This document shows positions 61,646 to 64,000 of a stretch of 64,000 nt of DNA, piece by piece. How positions within the stretch are numbered: the stretch's first letter is position 1; each line of letters begins with the position of its first letter. Origin of the DNA: Halarcobacter sp. (GTDB lineage: Bacteria > Campylobacterota > Campylobacteria > Campylobacterales > Arcobacteraceae); NCBI RefSeq assembly GCF_963676935.1, contig NZ_OY781470.1, forward strand, positions 124,001-188,000, in the 5' to 3' direction. The translations under genes were made by a program, and so were the position numbers. The notes below the pieces were generated by a model. That model did not search any database, was not told where the DNA came from, and saw only the letters and a list, made by a program, of their open reading frames with translations.

Positions 61646-62299
61646 ATGAATTATGCAATGGCATTAGATTATCAAAACTGTATAAACTGTAAAGCATGTG
61701 AAACAGCTTGTAAAGAGGAAAATGGTGTACAATTAGGTGCAGATAAACAAAGAATTTGGGTAGGAATTGTAGAGGGTTCAATTTTTGATAAACCTTTTGT
61801 AAACTTATATCCATCCCAATGTAATCATTGTATTGATGCACCATGTGTAAGTGTTTGTCCAACCTATGCTAGCCACATAGTAGAAGGTGGAATTGTAAAA
61901 GTTGATGCTGAAAAATGTATTTTATGTAAAGGGTGTATGGAAGCATGTCCTTATGATGCAAGATTTGTTGATGATACAAAACTTGCTGTGGATAAATGTA
62001 CATTTTGTGATCACCGTATAGAAGAGACTGGTACAACAGCATGTCAAGCTACTTGTCCAACAAATGTTAGAATGTTTGGAGATTTAGATGATGAAAATAG
62101 TGATCTTGTGAAACTTCTAAAAAAAGAGAGATTTTTCTTTCTAAAAGAGGAAGCAGGAACTTTACCAAAACTATTTTATATAGTTCCTAAAACAGAAATC
62201 TATGCAAGACAAAGTATTTCTCATGACACTAAAATATATACTTGGGATGAATATAAAGCTGAGTACTATTTAAATAATTCAAAAAATAAAAGGAGCTAA
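61646..62299 (+). CDS. psrB: four-cluster iron-sulfur subunit, PsrB-like
   Basis: 217 aa, cytoplasm-type sequence carried out with PsrA. Four cluster motifs: CINCKACETAC; CNHCIDAPCVSVCP; CILCKGCMEACP; CTFCDHR...CQATCP. It passes electrons between PsrA and the membrane subunit. It starts two bases after the psrA stop and ends two bases before psrC. Confidence 0.92.
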   Translation: MNYAMALDYQNCINCKACETACKEENGVQLGADKQRIWVGIVEGSIFDKPFVNLYPSQCNHCIDAPCVSVCPTYASHIVEGGIVKVDAEKCILCKGCMEACPYDARFVDDTKLAVDKCTFCDHRIEETGTTACQATCPTNVRMFGDLDDENSDLVKLLKKERFFFLKEEAGTLPKLFYIVPKTEIYARQSISHDTKIYTWDEYKAEYYLNNSKNKRS

Positions 62300-62301
62300 C
62301 A

Positions 62302-63564
62302 ATGGAAAAATATACTATTGCAGGGCTTGAAATTAATAAAAGATCATTTAAAGATTTATTTTTTAATAAAACAATGTTTTTTTCATATATTTTAATTTTT
62401 ATTGCAATTTTAGGTGTAATAGAAATTTTTGAATTAAGATATTTTTCAGAGGTTGCAACAGCTAATTCTTTAGGAGCTGGACCAGTAACTGAAGAATTAA
62501 AAAATGCATTGAGAAATGCAATTTTTGGAGATGTTGGAGAGATTAGTAGAGAGGTTCCTTGGACACTATTTATTGCAAACTATATGTATATGATTTATAC
62601 TGGAAGTGGAATTATCTTTTTAGTTGCATTAGCAGAACTACTTAATTTTAAAGTTGTAGAGAAATTGGCAGCTTCTTTTATGGTAATTGGACTTGCAATG
62701 GTTTTCGCAGGGTTATTTACAATTGCTACAGATTTAAATTTGTTAAATATGCATTGGATGTTTATAACTCCTAATGTAAATACAGGAATGTGGTTGATGC
62801 TACCTTTATATTTAACATATATACCTTTTGTTCTGTTTGAGATATATTTGATTTTAACAAATAAAAGAGAGTTAGCAAAAAAATTAGCATTCCCAATTTT
62901 AGTAATGAGTATTGGGGTTGACTTAATTGAATATTATATACAAGCCAAATTATTCTCAATGAATACTGCAAGACATTTATGGACTGAATTTCCAGCTTTA
63001 ATGTTTTATTTTATTATATCTGCTTTTGTATCATCTTTAGGTATTATGGGAGTATTATCTTATTTAGTACATAGAGATAAAAGTGAGTATAAAGAGTTGA
63101 TGGCTTTGATTAGAAAAGCTATGTTGTTTTTCATCTATTTATTAGCAATTTATGAAGTAATTGGATATTTAGTTATTGATAAAGATTGGGCTTTTATTAT
63201 TTTATTCGGAGAATTTAGATTATTATATTTTGGTGGGTATATTTTATTTACCTTAGTATTGCCATTTTTACTTTTATTTAGAATAATAAAACATTATATT
63301 TTAGCATCTTGTATTTCAACTATTATAGGAGGGTTTATAGGAAGATATCTATTTGTTTATGGGGGTAACGCTAACCCAATGTCTGATAGATTTGGTGTTG
63401 GTTATGAAAAGTATAATTTTTATGATATGGAAACTACCTTTAATTATGTAACGCCACATTTAGGGGAAGTTTTAATTACAATTGGTTCAATTGGTATTAT
63501 AATAGCAATTTATAAATTAGTTGATACACTATTTTCAATAAATGAAGAAAAAGAGATACTTTAA
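62302..63564 (+). CDS. psrC: NrfD/PsrC-type membrane quinone subunit
   Basis: 420 aa with about nine or ten membrane helices, NrfD/PsrC family. Features are VPWTLFIANYMYMIYTGSGIIF near residue 85, ATDLNLLNMHWMFITPNVNTGMWLMLPLYLTY in the middle and NYVTPHLGEVLITIGSIG near the end. It exchanges electrons with menaquinone for the PsrAB pair. AGGAG precedes the start. Confidence 0.9.
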   Translation: MEKYTIAGLEINKRSFKDLFFNKTMFFSYILIFIAILGVIEIFELRYFSEVATANSLGAGPVTEELKNALRNAIFGDVGEISREVPWTLFIANYMYMIYTGSGIIFLVALAELLNFKVVEKLAASFMVIGLAMVFAGLFTIATDLNLLNMHWMFITPNVNTGMWLMLPLYLTYIPFVLFEIYLILTNKRELAKKLAFPILVMSIGVDLIEYYIQAKLFSMNTARHLWTEFPALMFYFIISAFVSSLGIMGVLSYLVHRDKSEYKELMALIRKAMLFFIYLLAIYEVIGYLVIDKDWAFIILFGEFRLLYFGGYILFTLVLPFLLLFRIIKHYILASCISTIIGGFIGRYLFVYGGNANPMSDRFGVGYEKYNFYDMETTFNYVTPHLGEVLITIGSIGIIIAIYKLVDTLFSINEEKEIL

Positions 63565-63577
63565 TAAGGAGAAAATG

Positions 63578-64000
63578 ATGAAATTAATTCTAAAAAGTTT
63601 GTTAGTAGCAGGTCTTTTAACGACAGGAGTTTTGGCAAATGATCCAGGGAATTTAACAAAACCTAGTGCAAAAGTTCAATCTATGATTGATAAGTTTGGT
63701 CTAAAAATGGTTGATTATAACTATACAAAAGCTAGACTTGGTAAAGGAACAAGAAAAACAGCAAAAGCAATTTTAATAGATGCAAGACCTGCTAAAAAAT
63801 ATATGGCAGGTACAATTCCAAGTTCTATTAATATCCCTGATACAGCATATGATAAATATATTGGACAATTAAAAGATGTAGCTAAAAACAAAGAGATATT
63901 AGTATATTGTGGGGGTTGGAAATGTGGTAAATCTCCAAAAGTAGCAAATATGTTGAAAAAAGATGGATTTACAAATGTAAAACTTTACCAAGCAGGGGAA
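63578..64000 (+). CDS. periplasmic rhodanese-domain protein, truncated by window edge
   Basis: 141 codons are visible and the frame runs off the window. ATG 63578 is preferred over 63575 because AAGGAG then lies six bases upstream. A signal peptide (KSLLVAGLLTTGVLA) precedes a rhodanese domain: AILIDARPAKKYMAGTIPSSINIP and the sulfur-carrying Cys loop YCGGWKCGKSPKVANML. It probably handles persulfide sulfur made or used by the Psr and SQR-like enzymes. It is the next gene of the psr operon, 13 bases after psrC. Confidence 0.88.
   Translation, partial: MKLILKSLLVAGLLTTGVLANDPGNLTKPSAKVQSMIDKFGLKMVDYNYTKARLGKGTRKTAKAILIDARPAKKYMAGTIPSSINIPDTAYDKYIGQLKDVAKNKEILVYCGGWKCGKSPKVANMLKKDGFTNVKLYQAGE

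Overview
The window is 64 kb of a strongly AT-rich bacterial chromosome. Gene content and order point to Campylobacterota, most likely an Arcobacter-type genus. Pointers are the fused ispDF gene, a Helicobacter-like porCDAB order, a short thiC, a single HflK-like SPFH protein, and Psr/Sqr sulfur genes. No rRNA, tRNA, CRISPR array, insertion sequence or prophage was seen. The window opens inside carA and closes inside a rhodanese gene.

Layout. 1-9 kb: the end of carA and a DMT transporter on the plus strand. A minus-strand run follows (unknown 304-aa protein, HDOD, ispDF, an atypical regulator, pgpA, a phytase-like lipoprotein), then thiC. 9-15 kb: mrp, then two small genes not visible at ordinary ORF cut-offs (46 and 41 aa), each with a Fur-type box; the first overlaps a fur-family gene. 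hisIE, an HflK-like protein, ilvE and a methyltransferase follow. 15-24 kb: metH, a YbdK-type ligase overlapping an unusual gamma-glutamyltransferase, an N-formylglutamate amidohydrolase-like gene and mnmC. 24-30 kb: a CheB-CheR-PAS-kinase protein of about 1350 aa, luxS and small unknown genes. 30-37 kb: two unrelated pyruvate:ferredoxin oxidoreductases side by side, the four-subunit porCDAB and the one-chain nifJ. 37-40 kb: a phosphatase, a peptide-binding protein, and rplM-rpsI.

40-49.5 kb is a phosphate regulon read leftward: pstS, an EAL-CBS-GGDDF protein, pstCAB, phoU, psiE-like, phoB and phoR. Repeats of 11-bp period lie in front of pstS and pstC. 49.5-54.8 kb holds housekeeping genes (prfA, rpsT, glmM, lspA, leuC, mobA). 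From 54.8 kb to the end is a sulfur and electron-transfer locus: a Tat-exported sulfide:quinone oxidoreductase-like flavoprotein, a DUF3365 cytochrome, a tandem-duplicated dihaem cytochrome, a small membrane protein, a cytochrome b561 fused to a dihaem domain, psrABC-like genes and a rhodanese.

Main points for follow-up. (1) mnmC and the EAL-CBS-GGDDF gene have no ATG, GTG or TTG at their expected start; each has a good ribosome binding site followed by ATA. (2) Two Fur-boxed small-protein genes surround a fur homologue. (3) A twin 16-bp palindrome lies upstream of porC. (4) A regulator has lost the receiver Asp and appears to carry a decayed AAA+ domain. (5) A two-gene ligase/GGT unit has a GGT lacking the usual substrate-binding Arg. 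(6) Candidate operators lie in the Pho, sulfur and ribosomal-protein regions. Family assignments come from motif recognition by eye; no database search was run.
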